This document shows positions 22,075 through 32,600 of a stretch of DNA of 64,000 bases, in pieces. Below the pieces are notes generated by a model. That model did no database searches, was not told the origin of the DNA, and saw nothing but the letters and a program-made list of their open reading frames with translations. Source of the stretch: Pomphorhynchus laevis (lineage: Eukaryota > Acanthocephala > Palaeacanthocephala > Echinorhynchida > Pomphorhynchidae); contig WNNJ02001433.1 of the NCBI GenBank assembly GCA_012934845.2, positions 1 through 64,000 on the forward strand. Direction: 5' to 3'. The translations under genes were made by a program, and so were the position numbers. Numbering within the stretch: the first letter of the stretch is position 1; each line of letters opens with the position of its first letter.

Positions 22075-24565
22075 GTTGAAAAAGGATTTATTTCTACGTG
22101 GCAAATGCATGACGGAGCACGCTTACATGTCTGAGAAAGTGAGATTATGGACTATGGAAACGATTGACGACGCAAAAGATACAGGGGATGATATATGTTT
22201 AATTGACGGGGGATCCATATTATTTTGGACTTGTCATGGTTTAGAACGAGACGATGATAGGATAGGCGTTTGTAGATAGAAGAACGACAGTTAGATGCAG
22301 AAATACCGATATCGTGCATGCGATGGGCGGGTGCATGAGCATAGATGATAATGTAATTTGCGTATTGCATGACGTTAAAGGAGTAAGGTTTGACAAACAG
22401 TGAGAGATCGCCAAGTAGAAGAGAGAAAAGCAAAGGACCTACTACTAAACCTTGTAGAACACCTATGTAAATATGGATGGGAGAAGAAAATGATGTATTT
22501 GAACAGATGCGAAAGGAATGATTAGATAGATGTGAGGTAAACCATACTCGATAAGGAAGAAAATCCGTAATAATAACGAAGACGAGAAAATAGGATGGAG
22601 TGGTCGACGATGTCGAAGGCGGAAATAAGTTGATGGAGAGGAGAACATTATATAGTGCGTTGTCATGAGAAATGAATAGTTCGTTGTAAACTTTCATGCA
22701 GACGATTTATTAGAGCGGAACCGAATTGGAAAGAAGGGTACAGATTGAATGAAGATAGATAAACGTTGATTTGTATAAAGATAAGGCGTTTTAAGAGCTT
22801 AGAAAGAGTAGGGAGGAATGAAATGGGGCGATATGTAGGAGGAAAAGAAAGGGCCGAGCGATTATTTCTTCAGGAGGGGACGAACGATGGCGGATTTCTA
22901 GTGTGAAGGAAAGATATGACTGCGGATGAACGAGTGAAACAAGGTGGGTGGAAACGGGATGTCGATGCGAAAATGGATTTAAGTGTGATGGTAGGCATGG
23001 TATAAACACGTGAACTTTTGTAGGGCAAAGACAAAAACGGATGAGACTTTGGAAGGTAACATATAGAGAAGATAATAGTTTCGGGAGGATAAGGCAAGAC
23101 GGGGAAGAGTGCTATTGGATGGAGACGAGGGTTTTAAAGATCAACTTAGATATTTTGGTTTGGATAAATGACGAATAATCATTGGATTGATTTTGCAATA
23201 CGATGATAAGCGAGAAAGGATTGAGTTAAAAGTATGCCAGAAATATGTTATATATGATATATATGGTGAATATGTTATAATGGTGAATATGTTATTTATG
23301 GTGAATATGTTAAATATGTTATATATGCTGCCAGAAAAAGTTGCATTTGGTACGTAGTACGTTGAGATGATACCGGCGAAGAGCAAAGTATGAATCTCGG
23401 AGAAATGCAGAGAACAAGTGGATATCATGTCTGAGAGAGCAGTGATAGACTCGAAAAAGCATAACGAAGTCTACGCTTTGAGAGAATGCATTGAATATCA
23501 AATCAATGGGCACGGGGCAAGCGATGGTGAGGGCGAGACTTGAAGGGCAAGAGAAGATCAAAAGTCGATGTGAGTTCAGAGTCAAAAGAAAGGCAAGATC
23601 GTGAGGAGAGGATGATGTTATTGTCGGAGAAGATAGAAACGATTTAAGTAAGTCCGAGTGGAGAAGGGGGAGGTCAAGATTTTTCCAAGGGCGACGTAGG
23701 ATGGTAGGTGTGTGAAGCGGGGAATGGTTGGAAGTGAGATCAAGGGTAACGAGAAAGTGATCGGATAGACCAGGATTGGAGATAAACAGTGAGGTGTAGG
23801 ACGCAAAACGATCAAGGACGACGATAATGTCAAGTGCCACGCCAAGGATATGTGTGGGGGCAGTGGAGATGATTTTGTAATTGTCGTTGGATAGAATGCT
23901 GATGAACCGGATGGAATCGGTGGAGTGGCGGTCAACGTGGATGTTAAAGTTGCCTAGAACAAGTGAAGGGATGGAGGACAAAGAACAATGGGAAAGAAGG
24001 TCAGCGAGTTCGGTAAAAATAAGGATTCGACTAGTGAGCAACCGTCAGAGAGCAGATGGCAAATAGAGGAATCGTCGGAATAGGAGTGCCAGAATTTGTT
24101 GAGGCAGAATATATCGATGGATTGCCTGGTGAATAGGTTGAGGATGATATCGGATTTATGGAGAATAGATCTAGTGTTGAGAAGTCAGAGGCAGAAACTG
24201 TGTGGTGGTGATAAAGGCTAGCGGAGAAAATACATAGGGGAGTTTGATCGCCATTAAATTTTGGAGCAGGTGTGGACAACTAGAAAGTTTCCGTCGATGT
24301 TTCGGATGGAAAGAGACTTTTCGCTGTTTTTCTCGCGACGGCATTTATTGATGCGGGCAGAATAGATTTGGGAGATTTCTGAGATGGTGGGATAAGGGAA
24401 AATGCGAGTGGCTGAAGAGATTAGTTTAAATCGTTGGGAGGGACATATTTCCACCCACTGACAGGATTAGTGGGTGGAAAAATGACCATAGAAACGACGG
24501 GATTGGTTTGAGTAGACGTGTTGGAGGTTGATATGTGCTTATGGGAGAGGTGGAGAATTGTTAGT
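22075..24565 (-). mobile_element. F1b LINE, internally deleted and broken
   Basis: Read from 24565 downwards: end of the Ser/Thr-rich ORF1 (TSTQTNPVVSMV), ORF1 C-terminus (24254-24454, SLSIRNIDGNF), and the ORF2 start. The middle of the endonuclease is missing, then LGNFNIHVDR, LDIIVV and LSDHFLVTLDL follow. The RT is eroded, with MQYANYIIIYAHAPAHR in place of YADDILIY, and the thumb-to-C-terminal region is deleted before the 3' hairpin at 22080-22125. A 12-bp perfect hairpin (24448-24480) and a short ATATGTTATAATGGTGA-like tandem repeat (23240-23335) lie inside. Many frame changes; old. Confidence 0.8.
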
Positions 24566-24639
24566 ATTACACACATGCCATTGTATATGGCCAAGTTTAA
24601 TTGTTTTCCAATTACTCCATGACTATTAGTCCGTCACTG

Positions 24640-25050
24640 GTGTCTAATGTGCTTATTTTTCTTGTTAAAATATGATTTATTTTTACGCGGCAAATACGTG
24701 CCGCCGCACGCTAACATGACCACGAAAAAATCTATATTATGTGAGGAAGAGGGAACGTAGGAGGTTTTTGAATGTGATAAAGGAGGGAGCGCGGCGGACG
24801 TCGAGTGGAAGCTGATTCCAGACGAGTAAGCGGCGATGAGGAAGGATCAGATCCCTTAGTTGTTAGTTAGATACCTTAGTTATACCTTAGTTGGGAAGGT
24901 GTGGTAAGAGGAAATTACGGTATCGCAATGATAGAGGTGGAGCGACTGTCGTCTAAGAAAGGTAGGTTGATGAACGATGGGGATCCGACAGCGATAAAAC
25001 GAAAAGTTACGAGAAAAAGTCGGAGTTGGATGCGGAGTTCGATGGTTTAT
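24640..25050 (-). mobile_element. F1b LINE 3' end fragment
   Basis: It carries the family 3' hairpin (rc GCGTGCGGCGGCACG) and the C-terminal coding end corresponding to 35060-35500 of the full copy, then stops abruptly at about 25050 (5' truncation). Confidence 0.75.
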
Positions 25051-25104
25051 GATTAGACTAATTGCGTTGCACTACATACTGATGTAAGTTCAGTGTATAT
25101 TTAA

Positions 25105-25600
25105 AAAATTATTATTAATTTACAATACAAAGCCCTCAGGCTGTTCAGTCTGCTCACCAAAACATAAGAAAAACAGAATTTAAAAAAAACTAAGGTTAAA
25201 ATTTTGAAATTGTCGTCAATCTGTCGGGTATGCCATTCGAGTAGTTTCTTGGTCGGGAAGGCGTATCCATTCCAAAAGTTCTCTTTTGAATGTAGCAATA
25301 CTGTCTTCAGTACTAAAGTATCAGGTAGCAAGTCCCAAACATTAACAGCACGATGCGAAATACGATATAGATTGGGACACATTCCATGATATTGTGTTCT
25401 AAGATGCAAACTATGTCCTCGATAACAAGAACAGTGGTTTAAACCTTTATAAGCTGAGGGGAATCCGTCATAGCCCTTATCAATCTTATATCATTACTAT
25501 TAAATCCAAATGAACGTCTATTAAATCCAAAAGGATGTGCACTTCGTTGTCGTTCTTGATAACATCCCAAATTTTAATATCATCGGCATATTAAAAGGAT
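25105..25600 (-). mobile_element. CR1-like LINE fragment with internal deletion
   Basis: The upstream part reads DDIKIWDVIKNDNE (palm C-box) and is joined, after a deletion, to the C-terminus (YRISHRAVNVWDLLPDTL). The 3' hairpin (rc GCCTGAGGGC) and a TTAATAATAATT tail lie at 25105-25150. It lies head-to-head with the plus copy starting at 25605. Confidence 0.7.
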
Positions 25601-25604
25601 GCAT

Positions 25605-27400
25605 CTTTGAATCATTTGGGATGCATATTTGAATCCTAGGAGGTTTTGGTCTTATGTAAGAAACAACAGAACACTTGTCGCCACAATTAGCTCAATCCAA
25701 ACGCCAACTGAAACTTTAACCGATCCGTCTCTAATCGCCCGACATTTAGCTGATGGCTTCTTGGTACAAGCTTTGACTTCTAACAAACTGCATGACTTTA
25801 GTTGGAAGTATGTTCCGATTGCTCAGTGGTGTTGTGTTCGTCCACTCAGAGTGGATGAGGTGTTGAACGAGGTTATGAAGCTCGATTCGTTTACATCTCC
25901 GGGACCAGACAATATTGCCCCCTTCCTCGTCAAATCCCTAGCGAACGAACTAAGCAATGATTTAACTATTTTCTTCAGATACAGCTTAGACACATCTTGG
26001 ATTCCTGACAGTTGGAAGTGTGCAATTGTGGTGCCTATTCCCAAAAAGAATCCTGCTAGCTTTTGCGCGGACTTTCGGCCCATTAACTTGACTAGCGTAT
26101 TCTGCAAACTTTTAGAAAGAATCATTGCTAGTAGAATCAGGGATCATTTGGATCGTAATCACATATTGGTTGAATCTCAACATGGTTTCAGGATCGGACG
26201 TTCATGCCTTACTAACCTACTAACTGCGCGTGAAAAATGGGCTGATGCTCTGGGGGCTGGGTTTCAGGTTTATACAGTATTCCTTGATTTTTCGAAAGCT
26301 TTTGATAGGGTACCACACGACGGCATAGTGTCTTTACTGTATCACTATGGATTTCATTCATATATTTGTGAGTGGGTCAGGGAATTTCTATCGAATAGGT
26401 CTTTCCGAGTTTGTGTGGGGGTGTGTTTTCTTATTCGGTAAATATTAATTCTGGCGTACCGCAGGGATCAGTCCTTGGCCCACTGCTCTTTAAGATCTTC
26501 ATTAATGATCTGCTACTCCGCTTATCATGCTCTCATCTAGCGTTTGCAGACGATCTAAAGATTTGGTCGATCATTAGAAGTCCTGATGATCGAGTATCGT
26601 TACAAAATGATCTAAACTCCCTGATCAAGTGGAGCGATTCTACCGGACTACGATTGAATGTTGATAAATGTGTCCTCATGCAACTAGGTCGCCCTATTGA
26701 AACTCTAAGGTACTTTATTGGAGATATGGTCTTAAAGAAAGTGTCTCATCATAAGGATTTAGGGATTATTGTCCATAGATCCTTGAAAACAAAGTTGAAC
26801 ACCGACTTCTTTCTAGATAAAGCTACTAGGGCGTTATATTGTATTAAAAATGCATTCCTCAGGTTAAGCTGTCATATGTTGAAGAGGTTATTCATCTCCA
26901 TCATCAGACCACACTTGGAATACTGCATTCAGGCTTGTTTCCCTGTCACTAAGCAAGAACTATTAGACCTGGAGTCTATTCTTAGGCGCGGATCGAGGCT
27001 CTGTATTGGCTTAAGTGGTATTGACTATTATGTACGTCTAAGTCGTATTGGGATGTTGTCGGTACGTGAGAGGTTCATATCCTTGGAAATGCTATGTATA
27101 TGGCATATGTCGAATGATGTGGTAGGTTATCCCACCGATGTAATCACTAGGCGGGTAGATCAGTTGCGGGGACATAGCAGTCTTGTATAAATTTGGATTT
27201 GGCAGATTACCAAAAGTGTATAGACTATCGAGGAGAGAAATTAACATGTGAAATTCGTTGCCTGAGGAAGTCGTTGCAGCCCCCAGTTTGAGAACGTTTA
27301 AATCACGATGCTACAAATGGATACGTGAACAATGCCGCCATTCAACACTACCACTGGAATACCCTAATTAGCAACGTTGACTGACCATTTGCTTTTTTTT
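25605..27400 (+). mobile_element. F2 LINE, RT to 3' end, two frame breaks
   Basis: Starts at the pre-RT linker (RRFWSYVRNNRTLVATIS). The first frame (to 26441) has RT fingers, HGFRIGRSCLTNL and FLDFSKAFDRVPHDG. The second (26411-27190) has NSGVPQGSVLGPLLFKIFIN, AFADDLKIWSII, LRLNVDKCVLM and the thumb. The last part (27190-27370) has SLPEEVV-like and WIREQC residues. The breaks are a frame change near 26430 and a stop at 27188. Ends with a short T-rich run and the D1 direct repeat. Confidence 0.85.
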
Positions 27401-27407
27401 ATTTTAA

Positions 27408-27506
27408 AAAAACTGAACACATATTGACTGATTTACTTGATTAATAAGTTGATGTTGAATTGTTAAGCTCGAGTCGTTTTCTTTAGGAAATATATGAATG
27501 CAATTA
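27408..27506 (+). repeat. Direct repeat D1, first copy
   Basis: aacatattgactgatttac-type block of about 98 bases (cacatattgactgattta, gttgatgttgaattgtta, aggaaatatatgaatgc), repeated at 27797-27899 with one or two differences. Confidence 0.85.
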
Positions 27507-27796
27507 TTAGTAATCATGGAATAGCATTTTCAGAAGTCATGCTGGGCAGGGATAAGAATATGAAATCTATCTAGAAATTAAATTATGTTTCGCTTTTTTA
27601 ATATTTCTAGCACACGACAACACACGCATTTGGTTTTATAAATTGAAGATCGTTATATGAGAATATATTTCCTGAGTAAACTTGACCGAAATCATAAATA
27701 GAAGACCTATGAGTAGAAGGATGATCATGAGGAAAACTTTTTGAGTAGAGATGTGAGGCAAATGGGGTGAAGAAATATTTGTTGAAAATTGAATGA
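27507..27796. other. Spacer between the D1 repeats
   Basis: AT-rich; no gene recognised. The 67-68 aa minus frames here have no family features. Confidence 0.3.
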
Positions 27797-27899
27797 AATA
27801 AACTGATCACATATTGACTGATTTACTTGATTAATAAGTTGATGTTGAATTGTTAAGCTCGAGTCGTTTTCTTTAGGAAATATATGAATGCAATTATTC
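27797..27899 (+). repeat. Direct repeat D1, second copy
   Basis: Near-identical to 27408-27506. Confidence 0.85.
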
Positions 27900-28206
27900 A
27901 TATAAATGTATGCTTGTATGATTTTTGTCATTCATGATGTTTTTATCAAAATAATGGTTTGTAATTAAATGCAAGTTTATACTCATAATTGTTAATGTCA
28001 AGGATTTAACGTTACCTTTATGATTTATACGTATTCAGTAACGGTAGGTAAGATTTAAGTCTAATTTTATGGTATCAATATCACTTTGATTATAGTCTAT
28101 TGACTGCAAGTGTGTGCTAAATCATATTTTAAATATAAACTTACTTGCAAGCTGCTCTTCAAATTTCATAAGGTGATCGTTCAGCTTGCTGATTATTCCA
28201 TTTAAT

Positions 28207-28495
28207 AGATAACCAGACTTTACAGAGTATAGTCTGGTTATCTAACTATATGCCTCCAACTTGTCAACAAGACATGTGTGATTAGCTAAGTCGAGCTATT
28301 TCGATAAATCAAAGAAAATCACATCAACTGGTATAGTTTGATCATAATAATGATAATTTTTTGCCAATTGTATATCAAATCGTTGATCTGAAGGCTGAAT
28401 AAGAAGAACCCCAATACGCTTCCATGTAAAACACCTAACAACACTAAAAATGAACTCGAAAACGACTCACTTACTCGTACGACACTTTATCGGTT
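28207..28495 (-). mobile_element. Scrambled F3 LINE fragment with a 13-bp hairpin
   Basis: Minus-strand coding blocks match the F3 copy at 29107-30745 but in swapped order. VVRVSESFSSSFLVLLGVL (GVPQGSVLG region) precedes NYHYYDQTIPVDVIFFDLSK, which should come first. At the low end AGATAACCAGACT and AGTCTGGTTATCT form a perfect 13-bp hairpin (28207-28243). Confidence 0.65.
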
Positions 28496-28519
28496 GAAAA
28501 TGAATACATAATACATCAT

Positions 28520-28690
28520 AGCATCGTTTAAATCACGATTCTACAAATGGATATGTGAACAATGCCGCCATTCAACACTACCACTGGAATACCTTAATTA
28601 GCTACGTTGACTGACCATTTGCTTTTTTTTGGACTCTGCCTGAAATAGCCTTTTGGCTTTGGTATGTATTGGAATAATAATTTAGAATAC
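28520..28690 (+). mobile_element. Short 3' end copy of the F2 LINE at 25605-27400
   Basis: gtttaaatcacgattctac, acaatgccgccattcaac and attagctacgttgactgacc repeat 27297-27390 almost exactly. It then adds the CCTTTTGGC hairpin and a GGAATAATAATTT tail, which show the 3' end lost from the longer copy. A heavily 5'-truncated insertion. Confidence 0.75.
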
Positions 28691-29106
28691 AGTCAGAAAC
28701 TATGAGTGGCATGAAGCCATTGATGTATAGATTAAATACCGTCGGGTTTAATTTTTTGTATGCAAGTCGTTCTAACTCACATAAGACAAGTTAAATTCAT
28801 CACATATAACCAATGCTTTTATATACTAATATACAGTAGTGTATTTGGGTGCAAAAACCAACCCATGATATACAGTGACTTTACTTAACTATACCATATT
28901 ACGGCTTTATTTGAAATTGAGATAAGCAAAACGCAAGTATAATACAGAATCTTGTCTATTTTAATTCGGTATAAAGAACAAACTTATAGAATATCAGTCG
29001 TACGTTCCTGTTTAAAAAATAATTAATATATTATTATTTTATATGAATATACAGCATTTGCAATTTCACATAAATATAAGTTAGAATGGCCAATTTTCCT
29101 TTTTAG
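28691..29106. other. Intergenic, nothing recognised
   Basis: AT-rich sequence without coding signal. Confidence 0.3.
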
Positions 29107-30745
29107 GTCGCCGGAGATGACACCAGCGAACTCTTCCGATGTGATGATGTTCTCCAAGAGCTTCGGAAACTTAAATGCAAAGCAGGTGCGGGTCCAGATG
29201 GCTTACCGCCAGTATATCTGCGCAACATCGCTGACATAATATGTCATCCGCTTTACAATATTTTCTCTGTGTCTGTTGCTTTTGGCGTTGTTCCTTCTGA
29301 TTGGCAGAATTCCATCATCTGTCCTATTTATAAGAAAGGGGATAGTTCGTCCATTGACAATTATAGGCCTATTAGTCTCACTTGCGTGTGTTGTCGTGTG
29401 CTAGAAAGATTGATTAAGCAACGAATAATAGAATTTCTAAATAGATTTCAAATTTTGAACCCAACACAGCATGGCTTCCGAAAAGGTTATTCCACGACTA
29501 CTAATCTTGTACATGCACGTGAAAATTGGTATCACTATTATGATCAAGGCATACCAGTTGATGTCATTTTCTTTGATTTCTCAAAAGCGTTCGAGTCAGT
29601 TAATCACACGCGTCTTATTGAGAAGTTGGAGCACATTCATCTTGATAAGAGGATCGTAAACTGGATTCGTGTATTCCTTTCCAACCGACAAAGTGTCGTA
29701 CGAGTAAATGAGTCGCTGTCGAGTCCATTTATAGTGTTGTTAGGTGTTCCACAGGGAAGTGTATTGGGTCCCATCTTATTCAGTCTTTATATCAACGATT
29801 TGATACCAAATATCACTTCATTCAGTTTATTATATGCAGATGATCTTAAAGTTTGGCGACCTATTATTTCCGATCTTGACAAACAACATTTACAAAGCGA
29901 CGTCGACGTTATATTCAATTGGTCTATACGAAATCACTTGATGATCAATTCCGCTAAATGTACATGTATGCGTATATCACGAAGATCATGTGATCATCTT
30001 GGAGGTGAGTACCAGTTTGGTTCAATTAGTATCGAAAGAACCAACTCATATAAAGATTTGGGAGTTTGGGTTTGTGCTGACTTATCCACTCGAAAGCATT
30101 CAGACTACGTGTGTTGCATCACAAAACGCTTAATAGGACATACTCGTCGAGCTCTGATAGGCATAGATCCGTTATGTTACCATACCTTAGCAAATGCGTT
30201 TTTCTTGAGCCATATCTTATACGCATCGCCAGCTTGTTATCCCGAAACTACTTATGAGCGTCGTGCATTAGAGAAAGTGTTCAGATCAACAACTAAATTA
30301 GTCTCAGGGCTGCATATTTATGGCTACGCGAAACGCCTCCAGATATTAAATATGCCTTGTCTGCGATATATCCGTGACAAGCGAGATCTCTCTCTTGTTT
30401 GGAAAATTCTGCATAAAGATCATCCACTGTCACATCTACTGCAACTGAGAGGTCAACCTTCTCTTCGAGGACACCCCCTGATGCTAAAAACACAAAGGTA
30501 CATGCATGCGGTTTCCTGCATGCATGTACCAAACGAGTCGTACGATCTTGGAATTCGCTTCAGAGTGCGACCGTTTTGTCGTCTACTGCTTCAAGTTTTT
30601 GCGCCCTACTGGATGATGACCCTTCCTTCTCAAGACAACGGTGGGATTTTCAGTAGTTTATCTGATGAGGGAGGGACAAAACGACTCTTATTCTTTTTAT
30701 TCTTTTTATTTTGTGAAGCAACTTGTAAAGAGCCTCGGCTCAATT
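29107..30745 (+). mobile_element. F3 LINE, RT to 3' end, nearly unbroken
   Basis: Open from 29107 in frame with 29269-30807. It starts in the pre-RT linker (LRKLKCKAGAGPDGLPPVYL), then IICPIYKKGDSSSIDNYRPI, FFDFSKAFESVNH, GVPQGSVLGPILFSLYIND and YADDLKVW with the catalytic DD. The thumb and C-terminal region follow. Near 30497-30530 a perfect 13-bp inverted duplication (GGTACATGCATGC) shifts the frame, so the expected C-terminal WNSL block is read in the next frame. The 3' hairpin (GAGCCTCGGCTC) and an AATAATAATAT tail follow. Endonuclease and ORF1 are absent. Confidence 0.85.
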
Positions 30746-31120
30746 CGTTGTCAATTAATAATAATATATTAATAAATATTTATACTCGATATTTAAATGG
30801 AATATAATTGGATTTTGCTAAAATTGAGCGGGTTCACTCTTCAACTAAAGAGCCAAGGGTTCATAGAAAGTTGGATCACAAGAAATAAAAACTGAATAAA
30901 AACACCATAAAGAGAAAAACGTGCAACTCAAAGATAAATATTAGACTGAATCCAATAACGCAGTCTGCACAATAATCAACTAAGGTGTTGATTATTGTGG
31001 CAGGCACATAGTTTTAAATTCATGCAATTCGATCACATATAGTACATTTAGTACATTATAGTACATTATAGTATTATTCAGTACATTATAGTACATTATA
31101 TTACGTTAAAAAAATATAGT
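30746..31120. other. Spacer with a 13-bp hairpin and a TAGTACATTA repeat
   Basis: A perfect hairpin CACAATAATCAAC with its complement (30968-30999, six-base loop) and a short tandem tract of tagtacattatagtacatt type at 31040-31110, immediately before the F1b LINE. Confidence 0.7.
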
Positions 31121-31206
31121 TTCTAATAAACATACAATAAATAACATACAATCTAATATACATACAACGAGGAGAATAAAATCACGAATCAAACGACTAT
31201 ATACAA

Positions 31207-32600
31207 ATGGGTCGGAAAAAACAAAAGTCTCAAGTTCCCAACCATGTCGCGTCCAACACCGATGTTAGAGATGTTTCCAATGGATCTGAACAACAAGTCC
31301 TTTGCTCAAACAATGATTGTCACAGGTGGGTAGGTATTTAGACTTCAGAATCCCAGGCATCTTGCCTTGCAGACAACGAATTCTACTGTGGCTACTGTTC
31401 GGCTAAGATGATAAATACGATGAAGAGTGAAATAGAGAGTCTCAATACAAATATATTGAAACTATCTGGCAATGCAGCGATGTCCACACATGCCTCTTCG
31501 TATTGTAATAAGTTTCAACCTCGATGCCCAATTCTTCCGCATTCGATTGCCTCTAAGAATGCCAAATCTCCCATCTCTTCTACAGGTATTACTATACATC
31601 CTTCAATTTTGCCCAATCAATCAGCTCAGTCGTCTACTGTTACTGTCATTGACCATTTGCAACCCAGTATTTCTTTAGTCGTATCAGATAAATCACCTTA
31701 CATTTCTACCCGATATTGCGTTTCTACGTCATCATCAGATAATCCATCATCAGATAATCTGAATAAGCCGAAAATTGTATCGCAGCAAGATGGATTTTGT
31801 CAAGTTTATGATAAATCTACCGAGACAGTGACGGAGCCGCAAATTGTTACAACTAATGTATTTTCACTCCCCGACACCCCACGTCCCGTCCTTCCCGTCT
31901 CGTTTCTCAATACCTTGCATTCATCAATCAAAATAACCTCCACCAACCTCCACTATCCTTCCACTCATAACCTTTCCTCACATCGCTTGCCACCCTCTTT
32001 ATTATCATTATCCTCTGTCTCCCGTCGTCAAACCAAATCCCTCCAAATCATCAACTGCCAGCTCTTCTATCGTGATCTCACCTACTCAAGTCAGTCGTCC
32101 TCCTTTACGGAAGCGCTTTTCTTCTCACGATCGTTGCGTCATTGTCACTAATATCACGCCTTCTAACTCCTTATCTCCACAAGCACGTCTAGACCACGAT
32201 GTTTCCGCCTTCAGATCCATCATCTCGTCTATTGCCCTGCGGATAAACCATCCTTTTTCAAAGACATTTCTCCTGTCGCATTCATCCGTCTAAACAAATC
32301 TTCTCAATCTAATCCTTCCCAGCCCCTCTCCTAAAAATTGTTTTCAAGCATCGCTCTCACGCGTCTTCTGTCTTCTCTCAACGATTCAAACTCATGTCAT
32401 CTTCAACCACTCGAATTTTCCCCGATCGCGCCCCTTCTGAAATCGCTCAAATCTCTTCAGCTCGCATCGAAAAACGCAGTCGCGAGGAAAACGGCGAAAC
32501 ATCACTCTCCATCCGAAATATAGACAGAAATTTTCAAGTTGTTCACACCCGTCCAAAAATTCGATGGCGCTCCATCTCTCCTATGTGTCTTCTCCACTAG
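31207..32600 (+). pseudogene. F1b LINE ORF1 (PHD-like zinc finger protein)
   Basis: Starts at ATG 31207 (MGRKKQKSQVPNH). A zinc motif C-x4-C-x2-W and, after one stop codon at about 31340, CGYC complete the PHD-like finger. A short coiled-coil stretch follows (MKSEIESLNTNILKL), then a long Ser/Thr/Pro linker. The frame changes near 32070, giving DRCVIVTNITPSNSLSP, the RRM-like strand, and again near 32290. The C-terminus (RIFPDRAPSEIAQISSARIE to HTRPKIRW) ends at 32600 and overlaps the ORF2 start by about 37 bases. Confidence 0.72.

Noticed and set aside
23240-23335. ATATGTTATAATGGTGA repeats as a regulatory array
   Set aside because: A short impure tandem expansion inside a decayed LINE frame; no conserved unit beyond AT-rich slippage.
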